Source: Cryobacterium arcticum (GTDB lineage Bacteria > Actinomycetota > Actinomycetes > Actinomycetales > Microbacteriaceae). From it: a DNA stretch of 64,000 nt. Below the pieces are notes generated by a model that saw only the letters and a list, made by a program, of their open reading frames with translations, did not search any database and was not told the DNA's origin. The position numbers were made by a program, and so were the translations under genes. Below, piece after piece: positions 42,808 to 50,767 of this stretch. Every line of letters starts with the position of its first letter. The first letter of the stretch is position 1. Where the stretch lies: positions 1,240,001 through 1,304,000 of the forward strand of contig NZ_CP016282.1 in the NCBI RefSeq assembly GCF_001679725.1, in the 5' to 3' direction.

Positions 42808-43449
42808 ATGACCGAGCGCACCCTGGCGATCGTCTCCGCCGGGCTCAGCCAGCCCTCGTCAACCCGGCTGCTCGCCGACAAGCTCGCCACGGCCACCGTG
42901 GCGCGCTTGGCCGACGAGGGTGTCACCACCACGGTCGTGACGTATGAACTGCGCGACTACGCGCAGGACATCATGAACAACATGCTCACCGGGTTCGCCA
43001 ACCCGCGGCTGGAAGAGATGATCGAGGCCGTCACCTCGGCCGACGGCCTGATCGCCGTCACCCCGATCTTCACCACCAGCTACAGCGGACTGTTCAAGAC
43101 CTTCTTCGACGTGATCGACAACCGCAGTCTCACCGACCAGCCGGTGCTGATCGGCGCGACGGCGGGAACGCCGCGGCACTCACTGGCCCTGGACTACGCG
43201 CTGCGGCCGATGTTCACCTACCTGCACGCCGTGGTGGTGCCCACGTCGGTGTTCGCCGCGTCGGAGGACTGGGGCACCGGCGACGGCGGCCGGATCGACA
43301 GCCGGGTGCAGACCCTGCCGGCACGCATCGAGCGTGCCGCAGGGGAGCTGGCGGCCCTTGTCGCCCGGTCCGACCGGTCCGCCCGCATCCGCGACCCCTT
43401 CGAGCTCCCCGCCGGCTTCAACCCCGCCGGCCTGTTCCCGCCCCGCTAG
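42808..43449 (+). CDS. NAD(P)H-dependent FMN reductase (CE1759 type)
   Basis: A 213-residue flavodoxin-fold reductase which supplies reduced FMN to the neighbouring LLM enzyme. The phosphate loop is SAGLSQPSSTRLLAD near residue 10, TPIFTTSYSGLFKTFFDVID near 75 is the flavin-binding middle loop, and IGATAGTPRHSLALDYALRPMF near 113 is typical of the CE1759/MsuE-like branch. The 2-bp gap implies co-translation. A long hairpin follows the stop. Confidence 0.9.
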   Translation: MTERTLAIVSAGLSQPSSTRLLADKLATATVARLADEGVTTTVVTYELRDYAQDIMNNMLTGFANPRLEEMIEAVTSADGLIAVTPIFTTSYSGLFKTFFDVIDNRSLTDQPVLIGATAGTPRHSLALDYALRPMFTYLHAVVVPTSVFAASEDWGTGDGGRIDSRVQTLPARIERAAGELAALVARSDRSARIRDPFELPAGFNPAGLFPPR

Positions 43450-43465
43450 CCCCGGTCCAGTTCCA

Positions 43466-43521
43466 CGAAAGCGGTCGTCTGGTCGCCTCATCTCGCTGAG
43501 GCAACCGCACGGCCGCTTTCG
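43466..43521 (+). terminator. Long hairpin after the FMN reductase gene
   Basis: CGAAAGCGG, CGT, GGT and GCCTCA pair in order with TGAGGC, ACC, ACG and CCGCTTTCG around loop TCTCGC. No long T-run follows. It starts 17 bp after the stop. Confidence 0.7.
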
Positions 43522-43552
43522 CGTCCTCACCCGGTGCCCCCATCCCCTGGTC

Positions 43553-43890
43553 AACCGGGTCGAGATCCCGCAACGTGCGTGTGTGTCGCACCCCGTCCGT
43601 TGGTCGAGCGTGTCGAGACCCCGTGACGTGCGTGCGTGAAGTGCCCATTCCGTCGGTCGAGCCTGTCGAGACCCCGCAACGTGCGTGTGTGTCGCGCCCA
43701 TCGTGGGTCGCGTTGGCGAGCGACTCCCACCAGGTCTCGACAAGCTCGACCAACGGGGTTGTCGCGTTCCGCGCGGAGGCCTGCGTGTGTGTCGTGCCCC
43801 CGCACGCTGGTCGAGCCTGTCGAGACCCCGTGACATCCGTGTGTGACGCGGGTTGTCTCACTAGGTCTCGAAAAGCTCGGCCAGCGGGAC
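43553..43890. repeat. Array of dispersed palindromic repeats before pyrD
   Basis: Within the 562-bp gene-free gap 43450-44011, six or so related copies alternate in orientation: TGGTCGAGCGTGTCGAGACC at 43601, CGGTCGAGCCTGTCGAGACC at 43654, AGGTCTCGACAAGCTCGACC at 43732, TGGTCGAGCCTGTCGAGACC at 43808 and a degenerate AGGTCTCGAAAAGCTCGGCC at 43863, with a weaker GGTCGAGATCCCG at 43555. Between them the word GTGACGTGCGTG(T/C)GTG recurs. Spacing is about 50-80 bp. The rest of the gap contains the hairpins next to pyrD. Confidence 0.88.
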
Positions 43891-43939
43891 TGTCGCGTCT
43901 CGCGCGGAAGCCCGCGTTTGCGCCGGGACCTTCGGCTCT

Positions 43940-44009
43940 GCCCGGCCCGCGGGCCGGGCGGCAGACTGAACAAGGTGCGCTGGAGAGAGTGCTTCCGCAG
44001 AGACGGAAG
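43940..44009 (+). promoter_or_regulatory. Palindrome and RBS-pairing hairpin before pyrD
   Basis: A perfect 20-bp palindrome (GCCCGGCCCGCGGGCCGGGC) lies at 43940-43959. At 43992-44009 CTTCCG pairs with CGGAAG; the second arm contains the only SD-like GGAAG before the pyrD GTG. Such pairing could limit translation. No uracil-binding protein site (PyrR) was recognised. Confidence 0.4.
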
Positions 44010-44011
44010 CC

Positions 44012-45025
44012 GTGACAACCGCGCAGACAGACAGGTCTTTCATGGTCGCCCTTCGCGAGGGACCCGTATTTTCGGATGCCCGCGCCGCGTTCTTCGCCGC
44101 CGGCCCCGACCCGCTCGATCTGGCGGTTGACCTCTCAACGCGCATCGGCACCCTCACGCTGCACAACCCGGTGATGCCGGCGTCCGGCTGTTTCGGCCCG
44201 GAACTGGGCACCCTGATCCCCGTCACCGAGCTCGGCGCGACCGTCACCAAGACCGTGTTCGGCTCCGCCCGCGGCGGCAACCCGGTGCACCGGCTCACCG
44301 AGACCCCCGCGGGCATGGTGAACAGCGTTGGCATCCCCAGCCGGGGCCCGGCCGGCTACCTGGCCGAGCTGCACCCGCGCTACGCCGCCCTGGGCGTGCC
44401 CACGATCATCAGCGTCGGCGGGCACCGGCCGAGCGAATACGCCCCCGTTGTCGAGGCGCTGCGCGAGCACGGCAGCGCGTTCGAACTCAATGTGTCCTGC
44501 CCCAACCTCGACCGGGACGGCACCGACATCGGCTCCGACCCCGCGGCCATCCGCGCCGTGGTCGCAGCCGTGCGGCGGGTCACCGACAAACCCGTCATCG
44601 TGAAGCTGCCGGTGCTGGTCGCCTCCATCGCCGACTGTGCGCGAGCCGCCGAGGAGGCCGGCGCCGACGCCGTCTGCGTGGCCAATTCGATCCCCGCGAT
44701 GCCGCTGGATGCCGGCACCCGCCGGCCGATTCTCGGCAACATCATCGGCGGCCTGTCCGGACCGTCGATCACACCGATCGTGCTGCGGCTGGTCTGGCTC
44801 GCCTCGCGCGCCGTGCAGATCCCGGTGATCGCCTGCGGCGGAGTCGGCTCCGTCGACGGCGCGCTCGACTACTTCGCGGTAGGGGCCAGCGCCGTGCAGG
44901 TGGGTACCGCGAGCTTCGGCCGGCCGTTCGCCGCGGTGGAGATTGCCCGGGGGCTGCGGCAACGGTGTGTGGATGCCGAGGTCGGCAGCATCCGTGAGCT
45001 GCTCGAGCTGGAGTCCGCACTGTGA
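44012..45025 (+). CDS. pyrD: Dihydroorotate dehydrogenase, class 1B-like catalytic subunit
   Basis: A 337-residue FMN TIM-barrel enzyme that oxidises dihydroorotate to orotate in pyrimidine synthesis. Features are LHNPVMPASGCFGPE, NSVGIPSRGPAGYL, NVSCPNLDRDG with the catalytic base C163 (class 1), KLPVLVASIADCARAAEEAGADAVCVANS, and the phosphate-binding end IACGGVGSVDGALDYFAVGASAVQVGT. The following pyrK marks class 1B (NAD-linked). The GTG 44012 start has a close GGAAG that is also a hairpin arm; ATG 44042 is an alternative. The GTGA overlap with pyrK indicates coupling. Confidence 0.9.
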   Translation: MTTAQTDRSFMVALREGPVFSDARAAFFAAGPDPLDLAVDLSTRIGTLTLHNPVMPASGCFGPELGTLIPVTELGATVTKTVFGSARGGNPVHRLTETPAGMVNSVGIPSRGPAGYLAELHPRYAALGVPTIISVGGHRPSEYAPVVEALREHGSAFELNVSCPNLDRDGTDIGSDPAAIRAVVAAVRRVTDKPVIVKLPVLVASIADCARAAEEAGADAVCVANSIPAMPLDAGTRRPILGNIIGGLSGPSITPIVLRLVWLASRAVQIPVIACGGVGSVDGALDYFAVGASAVQVGTASFGRPFAAVEIARGLRQRCVDAEVGSIRELLELESAL

Positions 45026-46074
45026 ACCCGAACCCTTTCTCGGAACGCAACCCGTCGTTGGTCGACAAGCTCGACCAGCGTGAGGGGCTCGACCAGCGGA
45101 GGGAGGCTGACGCCGCCCGGCGGGCGGCCGCAGCGCGTCAGCGCGCGTTTGCCGACGCGGATGCGGCGGCCCTCGACGGGCTCATCTCGGTGCGGCCGCG
45201 TTCGACCGTGCAACGCCCGCAGCCGGTCTGGGACGACGCCGAGGTGCTCGTGCACGAGCCGGTGGGGGAGCGCTACCGGCGCTTGGTCCTGGCCAGCGAC
45301 ACCATCGCCGCCACCGCGCAGGCCGGTCAGTTCCTCATGATCACGGTGCCGCCCAGCGACGGAGACACCATCCTGCTGCCCCGGCCGATGGCCATCCACC
45401 GGCGCCGTCCCGCGATGCCGGCGCGCCCCGCCACCACGGACCATCCGGCGACCGCGGCGATGCCCGGCACCGTGGAGCTGATCTACGGCGTCGTCGGTCG
45501 GGGCACCCGCGCCCTGGCGACCGTTCCGGTCGGCGCGAGCCTGCAGCTCACCGGTCCGCTCGGCCGCGGCTTCGAATTCCCTCCCGGCAGCCGGTCGGCG
45601 CTGCTCATCGGCCGCGGGGTGGGCATCTGCGGCGTCATGGGCGCCGCGGAGGACGCGGCGACCCTGGGCATCCGCACCACCATGGTGCTCAGCGGCCAAC
45701 GCCCCGACCAGCTGCTCGGCCGCAGCGACTGCGCCGAACTGGACGTGCGTGTGATCGAGGCCACCGATGACGACGGCTCGAGCGATCTCCCCACTCTCAA
45801 AAACCGGCTGCGCGCCGAATACGACGGAGCCACACCCGGGGCCACCCCACCCGACGTGGTCATGGTCTGCGGCGCCGGCGTGCTCGCCCGGCTCGCCGCC
45901 GAGCTCGGGGCGCTCTGGAACGTGCCCGTGCAGGCCTCACTCGAGGCGCACATGGCGTGCGGGCTCGGCTACTGCCACGGCTGCGCCGCCCCGGTGCGCA
46001 CCGACCCGAGCGTGGAGGGCCCGCTGGTCTGCGCCGACGGACCGGTCTTCGACGCCCGCATCCCTATCGGTTAA
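45022..46074 (+). CDS. pyrK: Dihydroorotate dehydrogenase electron-transfer subunit
   Basis: A 350-residue PyrK of the ferredoxin-reductase type, passing electrons from the PyrD flavin to NAD+. It shows the FAD-binding beta-barrel (YRRLVLASDTIAATAQAGQFLMI, LLPRPMAIHRR), the NAD-binding YGVVGRGTRAL and LLIGRGVGICGVMGAAEDA, and a [2Fe-2S] site C-x4-C-x2-C (CGLGYCHGC) with a final LVCADGPVF. The first 65 residues are an extra N-terminal extension. Residues 13-26 come from the dispersed repeat, so the gene has captured it in frame. The GTGA start overlaps the pyrD stop. Confidence 0.9.
   Translation: MNPNPFSERNPSLVDKLDQREGLDQRREADAARRAAAARQRAFADADAAALDGLISVRPRSTVQRPQPVWDDAEVLVHEPVGERYRRLVLASDTIAATAQAGQFLMITVPPSDGDTILLPRPMAIHRRRPAMPARPATTDHPATAAMPGTVELIYGVVGRGTRALATVPVGASLQLTGPLGRGFEFPPGSRSALLIGRGVGICGVMGAAEDAATLGIRTTMVLSGQRPDQLLGRSDCAELDVRVIEATDDDGSSDLPTLKNRLRAEYDGATPGATPPDVVMVCGAGVLARLAAELGALWNVPVQASLEAHMACGLGYCHGCAAPVRTDPSVEGPLVCADGPVFDARIPIG
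45058..45099 (+). repeat. Dispersed repeat captured inside the pyrK coding region
   Basis: TTGGTCGACAAGCTCGACCA and GGGGCTCGACCAGCGG lie in frame and encode LVDKLDQREGLDQR. The first copy is 2 bp shorter than the intergenic consensus. Confidence 0.7.
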
Positions 46075-46350
46075 CCCCTGTTCTGCTAGGCTTAGTCAGG
46101 TAGTTCTTCGGATCTACCCGCTTTACCCGGAGCAGACCGGCAGGACGCTGGTCCTCGGTGGTGGTTTCCCAACGCGACAGTGTTTCCCAAACACAGTGCC
46201 AGGCACACGACGTTGGTGAATTTCTACTGGTGGCCAGCAACGTCGGCGCCCAACACATGTTCGGCAGCCATGTTCTGCCTGATCCTGCTCCGATGTCCCA
46301 CTCGCGCGCCACACGGGCAAACGAGTCTAAACAAAGGAGAGAACCCCCAT
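46075..46350 (+). promoter_or_regulatory. pnp leader with structured 5' UTR
   Basis: A TAGGCT -10-like hexamer about 265 bp before pnp suggests a long leader. Within it CCAACG (46169-46174) pairs with CGTTGG (46211-46216) around an inner GTGTTT-CCC-AAACAC hairpin (46180-46194). A second small stem is CTGG-TGG-CCAG. PNPase controls its own leader in E. coli; the same here is inference. Confidence 0.45.
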
Positions 46351-48639
46351 ATGGAGGGTCCAGAAATCACGTTCGCCGAGACCGTTATCGACAACGGCAA
46401 GTACGGCAAGCGCACCATCCGTTTCGAAACCGGGCGTCTCGCCCAGCAGGCGCAGGGCTCAGCCGCCGCCTACATCGACGAAGAGACCATGCTTCTCTCC
46501 GCCACGAGCGCCAGCAAGCAGCCGAAGGACAACTTCGACTTCTTCCCGCTGACCATCGATGTCGAAGAGCGCATGTACGCCGCTGGCCGCATCCCGGGCA
46601 GCTTCTTCCGCCGCGAAGGTCGCCCGTCGACCGAGGCGATCCTCACCTGCCGTCTGATCGACCGGCCGCTGCGCCCGTCGTTCGTCGACGGACTCCGCAA
46701 CGAGATCCAGGTTGTCGTGACCGTTCTGGCCATCGCGCCCGACGAGTACTACGACGTGCTGGCCATCAACGCCGCGTCCATGTCGACCCAGATCGCCGGC
46801 CTGCCGTTCTCCGGCCCGATCGGTGGCGTCCGCGTCGCCCTCATCCCCGACACCAACGGCTCCGGCCAGTGGGTCGCCTTCCCGAAGCACTCGCAGGTCG
46901 AAGAGGCCGTGTTCAGCATGGTCGTCGCCGGCCGCGTTGTGACGGATGCCGATGGCAGCGAAGACGTCGCGATCATGATGATCGAGGCCGAAGCGACCGA
47001 CAACGCCTGGACTTTGATCCAGGGCGGCGCCATCAAGCCGAACGAAGAGGTCATCGCCGAGGGTATCGAGGCGTCCAAGCCGTTCATCAAGCAGCTCATC
47101 GTCGCCCAGCAGCAGGTTGCCTCCGCGGCATCCAAGCCCACCGGCAACTACCCGCTGTTCCCGCCGTACACCACCGAGGTCTACGACGCTGTCGCAGCCC
47201 TGGCGTACGACGGCCTCAAGGACGTCTACGTCATCGCCGACAAGATCGCGCGTCAGGATGCCGACGACGTGCTCAAGGCATCCGTCAAGACCGCCATCGC
47301 GGCCAAGGTCGAAGCCGGCGAACTGCCCGCAACCGCCAACAACCAGGTCGGCGCGGCGTACAAGTCCGTCACCAAGCTCGTCGTGCGCTCGCGCGTGCTC
47401 AACGAGGGTGTTCGTATGGACGGACGCGGCCTGGCCGACATCCGCCCGCTCGACGCCGAGGTCGCGGTCATCCCGCGCGTGCACGGTTCCGCTATCTTCC
47501 AGCGCGGCGAGACCCAGATCCTGGGTGTCACCACGCTGAACATGCTCAAGCTCGAGCAGACGATCGACTCCCTGAGCCCGGTCACCAAGAAGCGTTACAT
47601 GCACAACTACAACTTCCCGCCCTACTCCACCGGTGAAACCGGTCGGGTCGGAACGCCGAAGCGTCGCGAGATCGGCCACGGAGCGCTCGCTGAGCGTGCC
47701 CTGGTTCCCGTGCTGCCCACGCGTGAGGAATTCCCGTACGCCATCCGTCAGGTCTCCGAGGCGCTCAGCTCCAACGGATCCACCTCGATGGGTTCCGTCT
47801 GCGCCTCCACCCTGTCGATGCTGAACGCCGGAGTGCCGCTGCGCGCCCCCGTCGCCGGTATCGCGATGGGCCTCATCTCCGACACCGTCGACGGCCAGAC
47901 CCGCTATGCGGCCCTGACCGACATCCTCGGTGCCGAAGACGCCCTCGGCGACATGGACTTCAAGGTTGCCGGCACGAGCGAATTCGTCACCGCGATCCAG
48001 CTCGACACCAAGCTCGACGGCATTCCCGCGTCGGTCCTGGCCGGCGCGCTGACGCAGGCGAAGGATGCCCGCACGACGATCCTCGCTGTGCTGAACGCCG
48101 CCATCGACAAGCCCGACGAGATGGCACCGACCGCGCCCCGCGTGATCAGCGTGCAGATCCCCGTCGACAAGATCGGCGAGCTCATCGGCCCGAAGGGCAA
48201 GATGATCAACTCGATCCAGGACGAGACCGGCGCCGACATCTCGATCGAGGAAGACGGCACCGTGTACATCGGCGCTGTCGATGGTCCCTCGGCCGAGGCC
48301 GCGCGCATCATGGTCAACTCCGTCGCGAACCCCACCAACCCCGAGGTCGGCGAGCAGTTCCTCGGAACTGTCGTGAAGATCGCCGCTTTCGGCGCCTTCG
48401 TCTCGCTCCTCCCGGGCAAGGACGGCCTGCTGCACATCTCTGAGGTGCGCAAGCTCGCCGGCGGCAAGCGCGTGGAGAACGTCGAAGACGTCCTCGGCGT
48501 GGGCCAGAAGGTCCTCGTTGAGATCACCAAGATTGACGACCGTGGCAAGCTTTCGCTCGCCCCGGTCCTCGCCGATGAGGCCGACACGCAAGGTCGCGAC
48601 GCCGCATCCGAGGGACCCGAAGCTCCGGCCGAAGGTTAG
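46351..48639 (+). CDS. pnp: Polyribonucleotide nucleotidyltransferase (PNPase)
   Basis: A 762-residue PNPase, the 3'-5' phosphorolytic RNA-decay enzyme. Two RNase PH domains are visible: [13 protein letters not shown] near the start and the second core [16 protein letters not shown] with [32 protein letters not shown] is the second-core catalytic segment. A KH domain ([23 protein letters not shown], about 607-630) and an S1 domain ([29 protein letters not shown]) end the protein. The start ATG 46351 has AAAGGAGAG upstream. Usually next to rpsO, here 17 kb away. A good terminator follows. Confidence 0.98.
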   Translation: MEGPEITFAETVIDNGKYGKRTIRFETGRLAQQAQGSAAAYIDEETMLLSATSASKQPKDNFDFFPLTIDVEERMYAAGRIPGSFFRREGRPSTEAILTCRLIDRPLRPSFVDGLRNEIQVVVTVLAIAPDEYYDVLAINAASMSTQIAGLPFSGPIGGVRVALIPDTNGSGQWVAFPKHSQVEEAVFSMVVAGRVVTDADGSEDVAIMMIEAEATDNAWTLIQGGAIKPNEEVIAEGIEASKPFIKQLIVAQQQVASAASKPTGNYPLFPPYTTEVYDAVAALAYDGLKDVYVIADKIARQDADDVLKASVKTAIAAKVEAGELPATANNQVGAAYKSVTKLVVRSRVLNEGVRMDGRGLADIRPLDAEVAVIPRVHGSAIFQRGETQILGVTTLNMLKLEQTIDSLSPVTKKRYMHNYNFPPYSTGETGRVGTPKRREIGHGALAERALVPVLPTREEFPYAIRQVSEALSSNGSTSMGSVCASTLSMLNAGVPLRAPVAGIAMGLISDTVDGQTRYAALTDILGAEDALGDMDFKVAGTSEFVTAIQLDTKLDGIPASVLAGALTQAKDARTTILAVLNAAIDKPDEMAPTAPRVISVQIPVDKIGELIGPKGKMINSIQDETGADISIEEDGTVYIGAVDGPSAEAARIMVNSVANPTNPEVGEQFLGTVVKIAAFGAFVSLLPGKDGLLHISEVRKLAGGKRVENVEDVLGVGQKVLVEITKIDDRGKLSLAPVLADEADTQGRDAASEGPEAPAEG

Positions 48640-48686
48640 TCACTAGTTCTGCCGGTCACCTCTCGCCAGGTGTGCCGGTCAGACGG

Positions 48687-48722
48687 AAGGCCCGTCCTGC
48701 TTCGGCAGGGCGGGCCTTTTCG
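48687..48722 (+). terminator. Rho-independent terminator of pnp
   Basis: AAGGCCCG-T-CCTGC, loop TTCG, then GCAGG-G-CGGGCCTT and TTTT, starting 47 bp after the stop. Confidence 0.92.
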
Positions 48723-48770
48723 CGTCCGTCCTCGGCGTCCGCCGGCAGCGTGTGCCGGCGGCGTCCGTCG

Positions 48771-49250
48771 TCAGGCTGGTTTGGGCTGGGTGCCGCGCTC
48801 GAGCAGCGGCGTGACCCGGTAGGGAATGAGCTCGCCCATCGCCAGGGACGTCTCGGTGCGTTCGACACCATCACAGGCGAGGATGGTGCGGTCGATCCGG
48901 AACAGGTCCTCGGCGTCGGCGCAGGCCACCCGCACGAGCAGGTCGGCCGCTCCGCTCATCCCGTGCGCCTGCACGATCTCGGGAATCAGGACCAGCTCGG
49001 CGATGATCTCCGCGGCCCGCTTCTGCGCGATGTACACCTCGATGAATGCCGTCAGCGGATAGCCGAGCACGGCGGCGCTGATCCGCCGGTCGAATTCGAG
49101 GAACACCTTCGACTCCTCGAGCCGGGTCATCCGGGCCTGCACTGTATTGCGGGATAGCCCGAGCGTATGGGCCAGGCCCACATAGGTGCTGTCGGGGTTC
49201 GCGCAGAGGGCTGTGAGCAGCTCGAGGTCGACTCGGTCCAGATGGTGCAT
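48771..49250 (-). CDS. Lrp/AsnC-family regulator
   Basis: A 159-residue protein with an N-terminal HTH (LDRVDLELLTALCANPDSTYVGLAHTLGLSRNTVQARMTRLEES) and a C-terminal RAM domain (AFIEVYIAQKRAAEIIAELVLIPEIVQAHGMSGAADLLVRVACADAEDLFRI), the layout of Lrp/AsnC one-component regulators of amino acid metabolism. The start ATG 49250 shows no SD and may be leaderless. It is divergent from the PCD-VOC fusion gene and may regulate it or itself. The ligand is unknown. Confidence 0.93.
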   Translation of the reverse strand: MHHLDRVDLELLTALCANPDSTYVGLAHTLGLSRNTVQARMTRLEESKVFLEFDRRISAAVLGYPLTAFIEVYIAQKRAAEIIAELVLIPEIVQAHGMSGAADLLVRVACADAEDLFRIDRTILACDGVERTETSLAMGELIPYRVTPLLERGTQPKPA

Positions 49251-49406
49251 ACTGCCAGACCGTAGCATGCGTCCTACCCCCTGAACAGGGCACATTGCGC
49301 ACCGTGACCGAATCGAGCCGAGCGCCGCGCACGGCCGGGGCCGCACCGGGCTCGCGATCATCGACTGCGGGTTGACCGGGTCAGCCCGGCGCGGAAGAGT
49401 GGGCGC

Positions 49407-50069
49407 ATGGCTGACACCCGAGAGACCCTGACGCCCGCCCAAACCCACACGGTGCTCGCCGGGGGAGACTTCATCCATCTGGAGGGCGCCCTCTACGCGA
49501 CATACCGCACCGCGGACTTCGCGGCCGCGGTGCGCCTGGTCGACGCGGTGGCCGCCGACGCCGAGGCGTTGAACCACCACCCCGACGTCACCCTGGCGTG
49601 GGGAACGGTGGAGTTCCAGCTCAGCTCCCACGACGTGGCCGGGGTCACCGAGCGGGACCTGCGGCTCGCGCTGCGCATCCAGGAACTCGCCGGGGAGCAG
49701 GAGGCCCGCGCCACCCACCTGCTGCCGACCCGCATCGATGTTGCCATCGACTGCGCCGACGCGGATGCCGTGCGCCCGTTCTGGCGGGTGGGGCTGGGCT
49801 ACGTGGAGTCGGGCGAGCCCGGTGAGACCGAACTGACCGACCCGCGCGGCCTGGGCCCCAGGGTCTGGTTCCAGCACATGGAGCTGCCCAGGGTGGAACG
49901 CAACCGCATCCACCTGGATGTCTACGTGCCCGTCGCCGACTGCGAGGAGCGCGTGCAGGACATCATCGACGTCGGGGGAGTGCTGCTCACCGACGAACAC
50001 GCGCCGGATTGGTGGGTGCTGGCCGACCCGGAGGGCAACGAGCTCTGCGTGTGCAGCTGGGACGCCTGA
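49407..50069 (+). CDS. Pterin-4a-carbinolamine dehydratase-like / VOC domain fusion
   Basis: A 220-residue protein. Residues about 10-95 carry the PCD signature E/A-x-x-x-H-H-P-x-V ... S-H-x-x-x-G-V-T-x-x-D (ALNHHPDVTLAWGTVEFQ, LSSHDVAGVTERDLRLA). From 105 a VOC/glyoxalase-like domain begins (HLLPTRIDVAIDCADADAVRPFWR ... NRIHLDVYVPV ... VLADPEGNELCVC) with a metal-ligand-like H and E. A dehydratase fused to a VOC domain suggests an unassigned tetrahydropterin- or related small-molecule role. It starts close to the divergent Lrp gene. No strong SD is seen. Confidence 0.82.
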   Translation: MADTRETLTPAQTHTVLAGGDFIHLEGALYATYRTADFAAAVRLVDAVAADAEALNHHPDVTLAWGTVEFQLSSHDVAGVTERDLRLALRIQELAGEQEARATHLLPTRIDVAIDCADADAVRPFWRVGLGYVESGEPGETELTDPRGLGPRVWFQHMELPRVERNRIHLDVYVPVADCEERVQDIIDVGGVLLTDEHAPDWWVLADPEGNELCVCSWDA

Positions 50070-50073
50070 GCTC

Positions 50074-50577
50074 TCAGGCCGCGGTGCGGGCCAGGGACTG
50101 CTCGATCGCCGCGACGAGCTGGGCGGACTCCGGCTCCACCGTTGACGCGAACCTGTCCACGATCACGCCGTCGGAGTTCACCAGGAACTTCTCGAAGTTC
50201 CACTTGATCAGGCCGGGCAACACGCCCTTCTTGAACTTCGTCAGCTCCGCGTAGAGCGGGTGCTGGTGCTTGCCGCGCACGTCTACCTTGGCGGTGAGCG
50301 GGAAGGTGACGCCGAAGTTGAGCTCGCAGAACTGCTGGATGTCCTCTTCGGTGCCTGGTTCCTCGCCCATGAACTGGTTGCACGGGAGGCCGAGCACCAC
50401 CAGGCCGCTGTCGGCGTAACGCTTGTAGAGCGCCTCCAACCCCGCGTACTGGGGTGTGAAACCGCATTTGGAGGCCACGTTGACCACGAGCACCGTCTTG
50501 CCGGCGAAGCGACCGAAAGTGGTGGGTGTGCCGTCGATGAGGGTGAGCGGGATGTCGTAGAGCGGGGAGTCGGACAT
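50074..50577 (-). CDS. Glutathione peroxidase-family (thiol) peroxidase
   Basis: A 167-residue thioredoxin-fold peroxidase. The peroxidatic Cys is in VNVASKCGFTPQY (about 38), with the NQF motif LGLPCNQFMGEEPG and WNFEKFLV completing the active site (Gln and Trp). The cysteine replaces selenocysteine. In actinobacteria that use mycothiol, such enzymes work with thioredoxin rather than glutathione. It ends 4 bp from the stop of the convergent PCD-VOC gene. Confidence 0.95.
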   Translation of the reverse strand: MSDSPLYDIPLTLIDGTPTTFGRFAGKTVLVVNVASKCGFTPQYAGLEALYKRYADSGLVVLGLPCNQFMGEEPGTEEDIQQFCELNFGVTFPLTAKVDVRGKHQHPLYAELTKFKKGVLPGLIKWNFEKFLVNSDGVIVDRFASTVEPESAQLVAAIEQSLARTAA

Positions 50578-50767
50578 GGCCAACAGATTACTCCCGGCAC
50601 CTCGGAACGAGCCCGGCCCGGGACGATTTCCGGCCGATCGGGGGGTAATCCCGAACGTTTCGGTAACGCTTGCCGCGCGCCCCCAGCGGAAATCCAGGAT
50701 CGGGTTATTCTCGGCTGTACAGGGGTCGGCGCGCCACGTGCGTCGCCCGTTCGAGGGTGGTGATTGT

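Noticed and set aside
43553..43890. A CRISPR array
   Set aside because: Copies alternate orientation, vary in sequence and spacing, and no cas gene is present.
28994..46350. The rpsO-pnp insert as a phage or ICE
   Set aside because: It holds metabolic and electron-transfer genes with normal base composition and no integrase, tRNA or attachment repeat.
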